In this document: positions 8,056-16,434 of the stretch, piece by piece
How the letters are laid out: every line of letters starts with the position of its first letter
Numbering within the stretch: the first letter of the stretch is position 1
Made by a program: the position numbers and the translations under genes
The notes under the pieces: model-generated
Databases searched by the model: none
What the model saw: the letters and a program-made list of their open reading frames with translations, nothing else
Told to the model about the DNA's origin: nothing
From: an uncultured Opitutia bacterium
Lineage (GTDB): Bacteria; Verrucomicrobiota; Verrucomicrobiia; Opitutales; Opitutaceae
Direction: 5' to 3'
DNA: 49,429 nucleotides
Assembly (NCBI GenBank): GCA_903820035.1
Contig: CAIJFT010000075.1
Coordinates: 1 to 49,429 of the forward strand

Positions 8056-10338
8056 CTACGTCGATTTTTTCCCGGCGACCACCGTGAACGGGATGGCGGG
8101 GGCCGTGCCGATCGGCGTGCGCTGGGCTTGCTTGTTGGCCTTCGCGCTCGGGCGCTCGCCGTAGGCGGTCAAAATGAGGTTTCCTTCCAGGCCGGGTTTC
8201 ACTTTCTCGGCGTCACACGCGAGCACGACCTCGAAGCCGTCGCGCGTGAGGCTGGTGCGTTTCACGGTGATGCCGTCGGGCGGCTCGCTCAGTTCGATGC
8301 GCACGGCGTTGATCCCGCGGGCGACCGGCGCCGCGATGGAGAGCCGGGACTCGCCGCCGGACGTGAGGCGGAAGGGCAAGGCGACCAGGGGGCGGAGCAT
8401 CGCGCCGCGGGCAGTAACGTTCACCTTCAGTTCGCGCGCGACCACGAGGTGGCGGTAGAGGAACGCCTGCATCATGTCGTCGGCGGGCACGGCGGGGTGG
8501 AAGATCGCGTTTTCCGCCGGGCCGCCGCGGCCGATCACCTGGAGATTCAACGGTTCGTCCAACGGGGTGGAGGGGGCGGTCAACGTGACCTGCACCTTTT
8601 CCTGCCCGGCGGGAATCCGTGCCCCGCCGAGGTAGAAGCCGCGCGGCGCGTCCTTTAAGCCGAGGATAATTTCACCGGCGAAGCCGTCGTGACGCAGCGC
8701 GTAGATCGTCACGGGCAGGCTGGAACCCGCGCGAACGTTGAGCGTGGAGGGGACGATCCGAAGCTCGAAGTCTGGCTTGGGCGGACCGAGCCGCAGGCGA
8801 TAGGCGTAGTCGCGGCCGCCGCGGTGCTGCGCATCGAAGAGGCGCAGAAAATAGGTTCCGTCGGCCGGTAGCGTGAGGCTGATGCGCGAGTCGGCCTGGT
8901 GGGTCAGAAGGCCGGCGCCCTTGTCCTCGAAGTCATCGTTGAGGGCGAGGCGTTTGCCGGCTTCGTCGGTGAGCTCAAGGACGGAGTCGAGCGGCGACTG
9001 GAGCCGGCGGGCGAGCACTTCGGCGACGACGGCCTGACCGGCCTTGCCCTCGAAGCGAAAGATATCGTTGTCGTCGGGCGCCTCGATGCGGCCGTTGACC
9101 AGCGCCGGCAGCGTGATCGTCTGGGCGCCGGCGCGGGTGTGGTGGGGGCTCGCGACCTCCATGACCTCCGGGGCGTTATCGACGGCGAACTTCACGTGGT
9201 TCGAGAGGCGGCCCTGATTGCGCACGGCGAGCAGGAAGGTGCCGGAGGCACGTTCGCCGGCGGGAATGGTGAGGTGCTCCGAGGCCAGATTCCAGCCGTC
9301 GAGGTCGAACGTGGCCGCCGCGCGGCTGCCGCTGCCGAGCGGGAAAATGCCGGTCAGGAACGGGAGTTCACCGATCGCGAGGCGGTAGACGAAGTCCTCG
9401 CGGCCACGGTAGATCGAGTCCTTGATTTCCACCGTGTACGCTCCGTCCATCGCAGCGACGCAGGTCAGCACCGGATCGGGACTGAACCGGTAGTGGTCGT
9501 CGTACGCGACCTCGCGTCCCTGCGGATCGTAGAGCGCGAGCGAGACTTGGAACCAGCCCGGGACGGCGTCGGCGAGGTAGGGGATCAACGTGCGGGCGCT
9601 GACGGCGAGCGTGAGCTTCTGGCCCTGCCGCGCGTTGAACCGGATGCGGTCGACCTCGCCCGGCATGATCTGGCCGTTCACCACCACCGGGGCTTTCACG
9701 TCGCGGGCGGATTTCTTGGCGGGATTCCGGATTTCGGCTTCGCGTCCGGCGGTGGACGCGGGCGGGTTGATCGAACTCGTGATCACGGGGTCGACGGACT
9801 CCGGGATTTCACTCACTTGAAACACGAGGGGGTTCGAGAGTCCCTGCGGCGTGCGTACGCGGAAATCGTAATCGCCGGGCTTGGCTTCAGCGGGGATCTT
9901 CACCTCGAGTACGACGGTTTCCGCGATGGCCGGCGTCGTGAGCCGGATCGGGCGTTTGGTCAGTAACTGGCGCACGGACTCGAGGGCCTTTTCATCCGCT
10001 GCAGTGAAGACGACCTGGTCGGCCCCGGTCGCCGGGGCCTTGGCGGCGGCGCGGGCGGTGGATCGCTTCTGCTGCAACTCCTGCTGCTTTTCGCGGGCGT
10101 CGTTGAATTCCTTTTGCGTGAGCGGCTTGTCCACGTTCACGACCTTGGCTTCGGCGCCCGGGAGGGAAAAGTACGCGGCGCTGGCCCCGGTCAGTTGTTG
10201 TCCGCCGACCGACACCATGACGGTGGTGCCGCGTTGGCCACCGGCCGGGTAGGCGAAGCCCAGGTTCGGGGCCGCGCGGCCGGCGACCGCGAGGGCGACG
10301 AACGCGACGAGCAGCGCGAGGAGAGGTCGGAGCTTCAT
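8056..10338 (-). CDS. Exported PPC-domain (bacterial pre-peptidase C-terminal-like) protein
   Basis: 760 residues with a signal peptide (hydrophobic residues 5-20, cleavage near GRAA). After an N-terminal Ig-like/IPT-type segment and a short charged helical insert (about 78-105, Gln/Lys/Arg-rich), there are two beta-sandwich PPC repeats. Their hallmarks are visible: GEVDRIRFNARQGQKLTLAV with DGAYTVEIKDSIYRGREDFVYRL, and NDIFRFEGKAGQAVVAEV with DGTYFLRLFDAQHRGGRDYAYRL. The C-terminal 200 residues are further beta-rich domains. No protease domain is present. In Planctomycetes and Verrucomicrobia this type of protein is regularly encoded beside DUF1501 and DUF1549 genes, as here, where it is the third gene of the minus-strand operon. 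A surface or periplasmic binding role is likely; the ligand is unknown. Confidence 0.82.
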   Translation of the reverse strand: MKLRPLLALLVAFVALAVAGRAAPNLGFAYPAGGQRGTTVMVSVGGQQLTGASAAYFSLPGAEAKVVNVDKPLTQKEFNDAREKQQELQQKRSTARAAAKAPATGADQVVFTAADEKALESVRQLLTKRPIRLTTPAIAETVVLEVKIPAEAKPGDYDFRVRTPQGLSNPLVFQVSEIPESVDPVITSSINPPASTAGREAEIRNPAKKSARDVKAPVVVNGQIMPGEVDRIRFNARQGQKLTLAVSARTLIPYLADAVPGWFQVSLALYDPQGREVAYDDHYRFSPDPVLTCVAAMDGAYTVEIKDSIYRGREDFVYRLAIGELPFLTGIFPLGSGSRAAATFDLDGWNLASEHLTIPAGERASGTFLLAVRNQGRLSNHVKFAVDNAPEVMEVASPHHTRAGAQTITLPALVNGRIEAPDDNDIFRFEGKAGQAVVAEVLARRLQSPLDSVLELTDEAGKRLALNDDFEDKGAGLLTHQADSRISLTLPADGTYFLRLFDAQHRGGRDYAYRLRLGPPKPDFELRIVPSTLNVRAGSSLPVTIYALRHDGFAGEIILGLKDAPRGFYLGGARIPAGQEKVQVTLTAPSTPLDEPLNLQVIGRGGPAENAIFHPAVPADDMMQAFLYRHLVVARELKVNVTARGAMLRPLVALPFRLTSGGESRLSIAAPVARGINAVRIELSEPPDGITVKRTSLTRDGFEVVLACDAEKVKPGLEGNLILTAYGERPSAKANKQAQRTPIGTAPAIPFTVVAGKKST

Positions 10339-10461
10339 GTCAGTCGTAGTCGGTGGACGAATGCGGTCGGTGGAACGTGGAAAGCTGGAGATGGGATCGC
10401 GCAGGGGGCGTGGATTTACCTCTGGAAAAGCCGGCCGGTTCGGATTGCAGCGTGAGTGAGT

Positions 10462-10490
10462 CTTTCAACGTTCAACTTGGAACTTTCAAC
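10462..10490. repeat. Degenerate 7-bp tandem repeat (TTCAAC-type)
   Basis: Heptamers in phase: TTCAACG, TTCAACT, TGGAACT, TTCAAC, starting at 10464. It sits between the DUF1501 and PPC genes, directly next to a perfect palindrome. The same unit recurs at 23955-24042. Confidence 0.55.
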
Positions 10491-10512
10491 CGCCCGCCGC
10501 CGGCGGCGGGCG
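10491..10512 (-). terminator. Perfect 22-bp GC palindrome just after the DUF1501 stop
   Basis: Positions 10491-10501 and 10502-10512 are exact inverse complements made only of C and G. On the minus strand it begins two bases after the DUF1501 stop codon, so it could form a very stable hairpin at the 3' end of that message and modulate read-through into the PPC gene 176 bases on. There is no T-run. Confidence 0.5.
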
Positions 10513-10514
10513 CC

Positions 10515-11927
10515 TTACATGATTTCATTCAACCGGCCGCCGCGCTGCACGTCGGCGGCGACGGTCGGGATGGCGCGGACGTCGAGGCCCTCGGGGTGCG
10601 GCAGGCGCGCCTCGGGGTCGATGCCGAGTTGTTCGTACATGGAGCCGATGAGATCGCAGGGATGCACGGGGCGCTCGGCGACTTCTTCGCCGCGGGCGTC
10701 GGACGAACCCACCACGTGACCGCCCTTGAAACCGCCGCCGGCGACGAGCGCGGAAAAGACCTTGCCGTAGTGGCCGCGGCCGCCGTTCCACGGGGCTTCC
10801 CAGAGCACCTTCGGGGTGCGGCCGAATTCGCCGCCGACCCACACGACGGTGTTTTCCAGCAGGCCGTGCGCCTTGAGGTCCTGCAACAGGGCGGCGACGC
10901 CCCGGTCGAGCTCCGGCAGTTTGCGGCGCATGATCTGGAAGTGCTGCTTGTGGGTGTCCCAGCCCTTGTAGTTGATTGTCACGTACGGCACGCCGCGTTC
11001 GACGAGCCGCCGCGCCATCAGACAGGACTGGCCGAAGGTGTTGCGGCCGTAGTCGTCGCGGACGTTGTCCTTTTCCTGGCTCAGTTCGAAGACCTTGCCG
11101 GCGTCGCCGAGGATCATTTCGTAAGCGTCGGCTTCGCACTGGCCGAACGCGGCGAGCCGTGGGTCGCCCTTGGCGGTGGCGCGTTCGAGGGTGTTGAGCT
11201 GGTGGAGCAGTTCGCGGCGGGCCTTTTGGCGCTCCTCGTTCAGGCCGGGGGCGACGACGCCCTCGACGACAAAACGCGCCGCGCCTGGATCGCCGCCGGT
11301 GGCAAAGGGTTTGTAGCGCGGGCCGAGGAAGCCGGATTCGGAGAAACGGCCCTGGAGTTCGGTGAGGACGACGTAGGGCGGGAGCAGGCCCTTGTAGCCG
11401 GCATCGTAACCCTTGAAGAGCGAGACGACGGCGCCGACGCCGGGGAAGACGTCGCGACCGCCCGAGGCGCGGCCCGTCTGCACCGTGTACGCGGCGGTCT
11501 CGTGCGCGTTGCTCCCGTGGCTCATCGAGCGGATCAGCGCGTATTTGTCGGCCTGTTTCGCGAGCAGCGGGAGGAGTTCGCCGATCTGCATGCCGTCGAC
11601 GTTGGTCTTGATGGCGGTGTTGAGCGGGCCGGTGTAGTCGGAGCCGGCGGATGGTTTCGGATCAAAGGTGTCGAGGTGGCAGGGGCCACCCCAGAGCCAG
11701 ATTTGAATGACGGACTTGGCCTTGGCCGGAGGGGCGACGACCGGGGCGAGGGGCAGCTTCGCGGCGGCCCGGGCGAGGCTGGAGTGCGCGAGGAGGGTGC
11801 CGGCGCCGCCCATCAGACCGAGACGGAGCGCGGCGCGGCGGGTCAGGCGCGGATCGTCGAGGGCGAACAGGCGGAGTTCCTGTTCGAGATTCCAGAGGCG
11901 CGGGTCGACACTGTGGTGCAGGCTCAT
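10515..11927 (-). CDS. DUF1501 domain-containing exported protein
   Basis: 470 residues. A Tat-like start (TRRAALRLGL, about residues 28-37) leads into a hydrophobic stretch. The body has the DUF1501 pattern: IQIWLWGGPCHLDTFDPKP near the start, ALIRSMSHGSNAHETAAYTVQTG, VPYVTINYKGWDTHKQHF, and WVGGEFGRTPK near the end. DUF1501 belongs to the alkaline-phosphatase/sulfatase-like fold, and the conserved Asp and His residues in these motifs look like metal ligands, but no activity is established. The gene starts 22 bases after the DUF1549/DUF1553 gene, the standard pairing in Planctomycetes and Verrucomicrobia, so the two products probably act together in the periplasm. Confidence 0.92.
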   Translation of the reverse strand: MSLHHSVDPRLWNLEQELRLFALDDPRLTRRAALRLGLMGGAGTLLAHSSLARAAAKLPLAPVVAPPAKAKSVIQIWLWGGPCHLDTFDPKPSAGSDYTGPLNTAIKTNVDGMQIGELLPLLAKQADKYALIRSMSHGSNAHETAAYTVQTGRASGGRDVFPGVGAVVSLFKGYDAGYKGLLPPYVVLTELQGRFSESGFLGPRYKPFATGGDPGAARFVVEGVVAPGLNEERQKARRELLHQLNTLERATAKGDPRLAAFGQCEADAYEMILGDAGKVFELSQEKDNVRDDYGRNTFGQSCLMARRLVERGVPYVTINYKGWDTHKQHFQIMRRKLPELDRGVAALLQDLKAHGLLENTVVWVGGEFGRTPKVLWEAPWNGGRGHYGKVFSALVAGGGFKGGHVVGSSDARGEEVAERPVHPCDLIGSMYEQLGIDPEARLPHPEGLDVRAIPTVAADVQRGGRLNEIM

Positions 11928-11949
11928 GGGCGGGAGTTTGGTTCGGACT

Positions 11950-13590
11950 TCAATGCCGGTGCAGGAATTCGGCGCTGTTCACCAGGGCCCAGGCGAGGTC
12001 CTGGGCGACGGTGCGGGGATCCATGCCGGGGGATCGGGCGTGGACGGCGAGGGCGGCCCGTTCCGATTCAGTCGGTGGGCGCGAGAGAATGGTGTAATAG
12101 AGGGTATCGACGATCTCGCGCGGGCCGCTGCGGCTGCGGAGTATGACTTGGATTTTCGGCCCCTGTTCGATTTTTTTGCGGACGTGCGTCGAGTTGAGCA
12201 GGTGCAGCCGCTGGGGGGCGGTGATGCGATTGTTGCGCTCACCCTCGAGGCCGGTGTCGCGGCCGGGGCGGCCGAAGGTTTCGAGGAAAGCGCTCGTGAT
12301 GCTGCCGTCCGGCAGGGCGATGGAGCGTTGGTCCTCGGGAATGAAGGTGAAGGGTTCCGGGATCGCGCTCGTGTATTTTTCCGTGGTGCCGGTGATCTGG
12401 TTCAACGCGTCGATCAGGATCTCGGCATCGAGCCGGCGCAGGGGGTAACAGGCGAAATTGGCCTCGGCGGCGGGGAGTTCGCTGCGGGCGAGGGAGGAGA
12501 GTTGGTAGGTGGTCGACGTGACGATGACGCGGAAGAATTTTCGCAGGTCGTAGTGGGCCGCGACGAGTTCGCGCTCGAGGATGGCGAGCAGTTCGGGGTT
12601 GGCCGGCGGGTTGTCGGCGCGGAGGTCATCCGCTTCGTGGACGATCCCCCGGCCGAAAAACCAGGACCAGACGCGGTTGGCGATGGCGCGGGTGAACCAC
12701 GGATTTTCCGGGCGGATCAACCAGTCGGCGAACACCACCCGCGGGTCCCGGCCCGGTTCGATTTGGCCCGGCTGCCCGTCGGGAAACGTCACGCGGGTCG
12801 CCGCGGGGAGTTTGTCCGGGTCGAAGGTTACAATCTCTTCCTTCCACTCGCCGGTGCCCTTGCGGGTGAGAGCGGAGAAGAAGACGCCGAGGTTGGCGCG
12901 TTCGACGGTGGTCCATTTTTCGGCGCGCGCCCCCATAAAGGTGAGTGCGACGCTCAGGGCGACGCCGTCGGTTTCCTTGCTCTGCATCGCGCGGTAAAAG
13001 TTGACGGGGCCGTCGCGGAAATTGCTGCCGTTCGCCGTCAGCAGCGTGCGGGCGAAGCGGTCGTAGGGGAGGTTGTCGCGCACCGCCGTGTAAATCCAGC
13101 GGTGATACGCCTGGGCGGCGATGGGCCAGAGGTTGATCGGGAATTCGGCCTTCACGCGGAGGAGGTCGCTCCACTTGTTGGTCCAGGTATCGGTGAACTC
13201 GTCGCGCGCGAGCAACCGGTCGACCAAGGTGGCACGTTTGTCGGGGTGCGTCTCCTGCAGAAACTGGCGGGTTTCGGCCGCCGTGGGCAGCGTGCCGATC
13301 AGATCAAGATGGATGCGGCGCACGTACACCGCGTCGCTGCACTCGTGGGCCGGCTCGATGCCGAGTTTGGCCAACTGCGCGAACACCGCGCGGTCGAGCG
13401 CGTGGCGGGGTTCGGCGGGAGTCGTGCGTTCGTAGGGATTGGCTGCGACGGTTGGGGCTGGAGGCGGCGTGGCGGCGAAGCCGTCGTCGAACCAGGTGAG
13501 ACCGGCGATCGCGATGGGCCAGAACCACCAGAACGGGAACCGGAACGGCGAGGAATCACCGGGGCGTTGGGCGTGGGCGAGGGTGGACAT
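11950..13590 (-). CDS. DUF1549 and DUF1553 domain-containing protein
   Basis: 546 residues. A hydrophobic aromatic-rich segment (FPFWWFWPIAIAGLTWF, about 19-35) acts as signal or anchor. DUF1549 follows (about 62-255), with VRRIHLDLIGTLPTAAE and EFTDTWTNKWSDLLRV. DUF1553 takes the rest, with WLIRPENPWFTRAIANRVWSWF (in part), TTYQLSS, and the closing AWALVNSAEFLHRH. Many relatives carry an N-terminal cytochrome c-like domain; none is present here and there is no CxxCH motif. It is the first gene of the three-gene minus-strand operon. Function is unknown; co-occurrence with DUF1501 and PPC proteins points to an extracytoplasmic complex, often linked to polysaccharide use. Confidence 0.92.
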   Translation of the reverse strand: MSTLAHAQRPGDSSPFRFPFWWFWPIAIAGLTWFDDGFAATPPPAPTVAANPYERTTPAEPRHALDRAVFAQLAKLGIEPAHECSDAVYVRRIHLDLIGTLPTAAETRQFLQETHPDKRATLVDRLLARDEFTDTWTNKWSDLLRVKAEFPINLWPIAAQAYHRWIYTAVRDNLPYDRFARTLLTANGSNFRDGPVNFYRAMQSKETDGVALSVALTFMGARAEKWTTVERANLGVFFSALTRKGTGEWKEEIVTFDPDKLPAATRVTFPDGQPGQIEPGRDPRVVFADWLIRPENPWFTRAIANRVWSWFFGRGIVHEADDLRADNPPANPELLAILERELVAAHYDLRKFFRVIVTSTTYQLSSLARSELPAAEANFACYPLRRLDAEILIDALNQITGTTEKYTSAIPEPFTFIPEDQRSIALPDGSITSAFLETFGRPGRDTGLEGERNNRITAPQRLHLLNSTHVRKKIEQGPKIQVILRSRSGPREIVDTLYYTILSRPPTESERAALAVHARSPGMDPRTVAQDLAWALVNSAEFLHRH

Positions 13591-13665
13591 GGCGTGAGCC
13601 CGAAACGCGGCGGCCCGCGGAGGCAGGCGTCGGGGAGGAGTGACGCTGTAATGCCGGCGGCGCTA

Positions 13666-13718
13666 CACCCCGGTGCCGCAAAGCACCGAATCTAATACGA
13701 CGCATTCGCCGGGGTGCT
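13666..13718 (+). promoter_or_regulatory. Structured leader candidate with three competing pairings
   Basis: Three segments can pair in mutually exclusive ways: 13671-13676 with 13683-13688 (CGGTGC/GCACCG, 6-base loop), 13682-13687 with 13713-13718 (AGCACC/GGTGCT), and 13666-13673 with 13709-13716 (CACCCCGG/CCGGGGTG). It lies 70 bases before the RidA-fold gene at 13789, in the divergent region shared with the gene starting at 13590. It matches no riboswitch class I can recall. Confidence 0.35.
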
Positions 13719-13788
13719 ACCACGTTCCGACCGGGCGTTTGCCGGCCGTGTCCGGTAACGCTACTAGGGGTCCGTCGTCTGCAGACCC

Positions 13789-14928
13789 ATGCCTTCACCG
13801 CTATTTACCTTGGCGGCGGCCAATACTGGCCGGCCCACAACGGAGAACGGAGTCGAATCAAAGTGCGCGACGCAGCCGTCGCCGGAGTTTGTGATCACGG
13901 AACAGCCGCGCCCGGGCGAGCCCGCGCTGGCGGTGTTTCAGCGCTTGGCCGGCCAGTTGATGGCCGGGAAAGCCGATTTGTTGAGCTTGATGGTGTACGG
14001 CTCGGTGGCGGCCCGGGACGAGATTGAGCGCGCGATGAACGAGGCGCTCGGCCCGACCCACTGGCCGGTGACTTGGTTTGAGGGGGAGAGTTGTACCGGA
14101 GGGACGCTCGCAGGCGTGCAGGCTTTTGCGTTAAGCGGGCGTCCGGTGCAGCGCATCCGCATTGGTCACCGCGTGGTGGCCTCGGTCTTCGCCGACTCCG
14201 GAGCGCGCCATTGCCTGCTCGGAGGGCTCGGGCCCAACACCAACGTCCTGTTGCCGCCCGCGCAGGTGCAACAGATGTTCGCCAACTTGGAGTGCGCGTT
14301 GGATCTCGCGGGCTTTGAGTTGCGCGACGTGGTGCGCACTTGGTTCTACAACGAGGATATTCTCGCGTGGTACGGTGAGTTCAACCGGGTGCGCACCGCG
14401 CTCTACTCGAGCGTCAACTGGCGCACGGGCTCGTTGCCCGCCAGCACGGGCATCGGCGGACGCAACCCGGCGGGCTCGGCCCTGGTGGTCGGCGCGTGGG
14501 CGGTGCGACCGCTCGACGCCGTTTCGCAGGCGCGCGAAATCGGCTCGCCGTTGCAGTGCCCGGCGCCCGCCTACGGCAGTGCGTTCAGCCGCGCGATGGA
14601 GATTACCTCCGGCGGTTGGCGTCGGCTGACCATTTCCGGTACGGCCAGCATTCATCCCGGTGGCAAGACCGCCTGGGTCGGCAATCCCAAGAAGCAGATC
14701 GACCTCACGATGGAAGTCGTCGGCGCGATCCTGCAGTCGCGCGGCCTTACTTTCCGCGACGTGAACCGCGGCACGGCCTATTATCGGGCGGCGGAATACC
14801 TGCCCTTTTTCGAAGAGTGGTGTGCCGAGCGTGATCTCGGGGCGATGCCGGTGGTGCAGACGCACTCGGTGGTCTGTCGCGACGACCTGCTCTTCGAAAT
14901 CGAAGTCGACGCCTGCGGCCCGGCCTGA
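13789..14928 (+). CDS. RidA/YjgF-fold protein, chorismatase (FkbO/Hyg5)-like
   Basis: 379 residues, soluble. The arrangement looks like two RidA-like halves: an N-terminal half with FVITEQPRPG and a GESCTGG loop, and a C-terminal half with the strongest signature, DVVRTWFYNEDILAWYGEFNRVR followed by LPASTGIGGRNPAGSAL (in part) and DVNRGTAYYRAAEY. This fused arrangement is typical of chorismatases and the pteridine-dependent deoxygenase-like proteins, which split chorismate into pyruvate and a cyclohexadiene or hydroxybenzoate. Many environmental homologues are annotated only as RidA family. The start is uncertain because the first 30 residues are low-complexity. A structured leader precedes it and an efflux operon follows 214 bases downstream; whether the pump exports a product of this enzyme is speculation. 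Confidence 0.7.
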   Translation: MPSPLFTLAAANTGRPTTENGVESKCATQPSPEFVITEQPRPGEPALAVFQRLAGQLMAGKADLLSLMVYGSVAARDEIERAMNEALGPTHWPVTWFEGESCTGGTLAGVQAFALSGRPVQRIRIGHRVVASVFADSGARHCLLGGLGPNTNVLLPPAQVQQMFANLECALDLAGFELRDVVRTWFYNEDILAWYGEFNRVRTALYSSVNWRTGSLPASTGIGGRNPAGSALVVGAWAVRPLDAVSQAREIGSPLQCPAPAYGSAFSRAMEITSGGWRRLTISGTASIHPGGKTAWVGNPKKQIDLTMEVVGAILQSRGLTFRDVNRGTAYYRAAEYLPFFEEWCAERDLGAMPVVQTHSVVCRDDLLFEIEVDACGPA

Positions 14929-14942
14929 GTGAAGGGGTGCCG

Positions 14943-14959
14943 CCGGCGTGATCCGCCGG
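14943..14959 (+). terminator. Small hairpin after the RidA-fold gene
   Basis: Perfect 6-bp stem (14943-14948 with 14954-14959), loop TGATC, 15 bases after the stop codon. No T-run. Confidence 0.3.
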
Positions 14960-15052
14960 GAGTGCGCAGTGAGCGACCGTAGCGTAACGACCCGATGCGG
15001 ACAGCGGGTTCCGCCGCGTCGTCTCCGCGCGAAAGTTTTGTGGAAATTTCTA

Positions 15053-15090
15053 GCAACGGTCTGCCGACCGTGGTCGTCTGGCCGACCACC
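15053..15090 (+). promoter_or_regulatory. Candidate operator upstream of the efflux operon
   Basis: An unusually A/T-rich patch (15038-15057) is followed by inverted repeats, including TGGTCG (15071-15076) with CGACCA (15083-15088). It lies 52-89 bases before the adaptor start, where a repressor site would be expected. No regulator gene is adjacent. This is inferred from position and symmetry only. Confidence 0.3.
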
Positions 15091-15141
15091 GGCCCCACTT
15101 CCGTGGCGGACGGGTCGCCCGTTTCCTCCCCCCCTACCGAC

Positions 15142-16434
15142 ATGTCGCAATCTCCTCCCACCCGTCGTCGCTGGTTTCTGTATGTCCTCGTCGCGCTGAT
15201 TTTTGCGACCGGTGTCTGGTATTTCGGCTTCCAAGCGGAGGCCCCGAAGGGCAGCGGCGGGCCGTCCTACCGTACAATGCGCAAGGCGAATACTGCCGTT
15301 CCGGTGCGCGCGGTCGAAGTCAAACGTCAGGCGATCTCCGTCCACCTCCGTGCCATCGGCACCGTGACCCCGCTTAATACCGTGACCGTGCGCCCGCGCG
15401 TCGACGGCCAGCTCCTGAAGATCGTATTTACCGAAGGCCAGCAGGTGAAACAGGGCGAGTTGCTCGCGGAACTCGATCCGCTGCCCTACCAGATCAAGTT
15501 GGCCCAGATGGAAGGCCAGCTGCGTCAGAATCTGGCGCAGCTGCAGACGGCGCGGGCGGACCTTGAGCGTTTCAAGCAGCTCCATCAGCAGACCCTGGTC
15601 ACCCAGCAACAACTGGAAGCGCAGGCGGCCCTGGTCTCCGAGCGCGAGGGCGCCTTGGCATCCGAACAGGCCCTGGTTGACGATGCCCGGCGTCAGCTCG
15701 CCTACACCAAGGTTGAAGCGCCCATTTCCGGCCGGTTGGGCCTACGGCAGGTCGATGTCGGCAATCTCGTGCGGACGAACGATGTGACCGGTCTGGTTGT
15801 TATCACCCAGACCAAGCCGATCTCGGTCATGTTCACCATCCCCGAGAACGACCTTCAAAAGGTCCTCGAGCCGATTCGCCGCGGTGAAATACTCGAGGTT
15901 GAGGCCTATGACCGGACCGAGCAGACCCGGCTGGCGCTCGGTGTGCTCAAGACGGTCGACAACCAGATCGATCTCAACACCGGCACGCTCCGGCTGAAAG
16001 CGGAGTTTACCAACGACGACGACAAGCTGTTTCCCAATCAGTTCGTCAACGTCCGCATGCGCGTCAGCACCCAAGCCGACGCCCTCGTGGTGCCGACTGC
16101 GGTGGTGCAGTACGGCTCCCGCGGGACCTATGTTTATGTGGTCAACGAGGAGTCGCAGGCCGCGGTGCGCGATGTCGTGCTCGGGCCGTCCGACGGCAAT
16201 TTTCAAGCCGTGAAGTCCGGGGTTAAGCCCGGCGACAAGGTTATCATCGAGGGCGTCGATCGTCTGCGCGAAGGTCGGCCCGTGACCATTGTGGGCGACG
16301 AGGCCCCGAAGTCCGGCAAGGGTGAAGGGCAGAAAGGGAAGGGCGGTCGGGGTGAAAAAGGCGGCCGCGGCGAAAAGGGTGAAAAGGGCGGCAAGGGCGA
16401 GAAAGGTGACAAGGCGGGCAAGGCGAGCTCATGA
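15142..16434 (+). CDS. RND efflux periplasmic adaptor subunit, MdtA-type, with Gly/Lys-rich tail
   Basis: 430 residues from the ATG at 15142, which directly precedes an N-terminal membrane anchor ([21 protein letters not shown]); the frame is open upstream but lacks signal features. The order is barrel-sandwich half ([19 protein letters not shown]), alpha-hairpin coiled coil (about 120-185), second lipoyl half ([20 protein letters not shown]), beta-barrel, and membrane-proximal domain. It bridges the RND permease to an outer-membrane channel. Residues 390-430 form a Gly/Lys/Arg/Glu-rich tail with repeated GEKG that is not part of the family. The stop overlaps the next start (ATGA at 16431), so translation is coupled to the first permease. 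Confidence 0.92.
   Translation: MSQSPPTRRRWFLYVLVALIFATGVWYFGFQAEAPKGSGGPSYRTMRKANTAVPVRAVEVKRQAISVHLRAIGTVTPLNTVTVRPRVDGQLLKIVFTEGQQVKQGELLAELDPLPYQIKLAQMEGQLRQNLAQLQTARADLERFKQLHQQTLVTQQQLEAQAALVSEREGALASEQALVDDARRQLAYTKVEAPISGRLGLRQVDVGNLVRTNDVTGLVVITQTKPISVMFTIPENDLQKVLEPIRRGEILEVEAYDRTEQTRLALGVLKTVDNQIDLNTGTLRLKAEFTNDDDKLFPNQFVNVRMRVSTQADALVVPTAVVQYGSRGTYVYVVNEESQAAVRDVVLGPSDGNFQAVKSGVKPGDKVIIEGVDRLREGRPVTIVGDEAPKSGKGEGQKGKGGRGEKGGRGEKGEKGGKGEKGDKAGKASS

Noticed and set aside
11950-13590. Possible truncation of the DUF1549/DUF1553 gene, since many relatives carry a cytochrome domain
   Set aside because: Both domains are complete and forms without the haem domain are common; there is no stranded CxxCH fragment upstream.
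16310-16434. GC-rich G/A tandem-like stretch, considered as a DNA repeat element
   Set aside because: It is in frame, encodes the Gly/Lys tail of the adaptor and ends at the stop, so it is coding low complexity.
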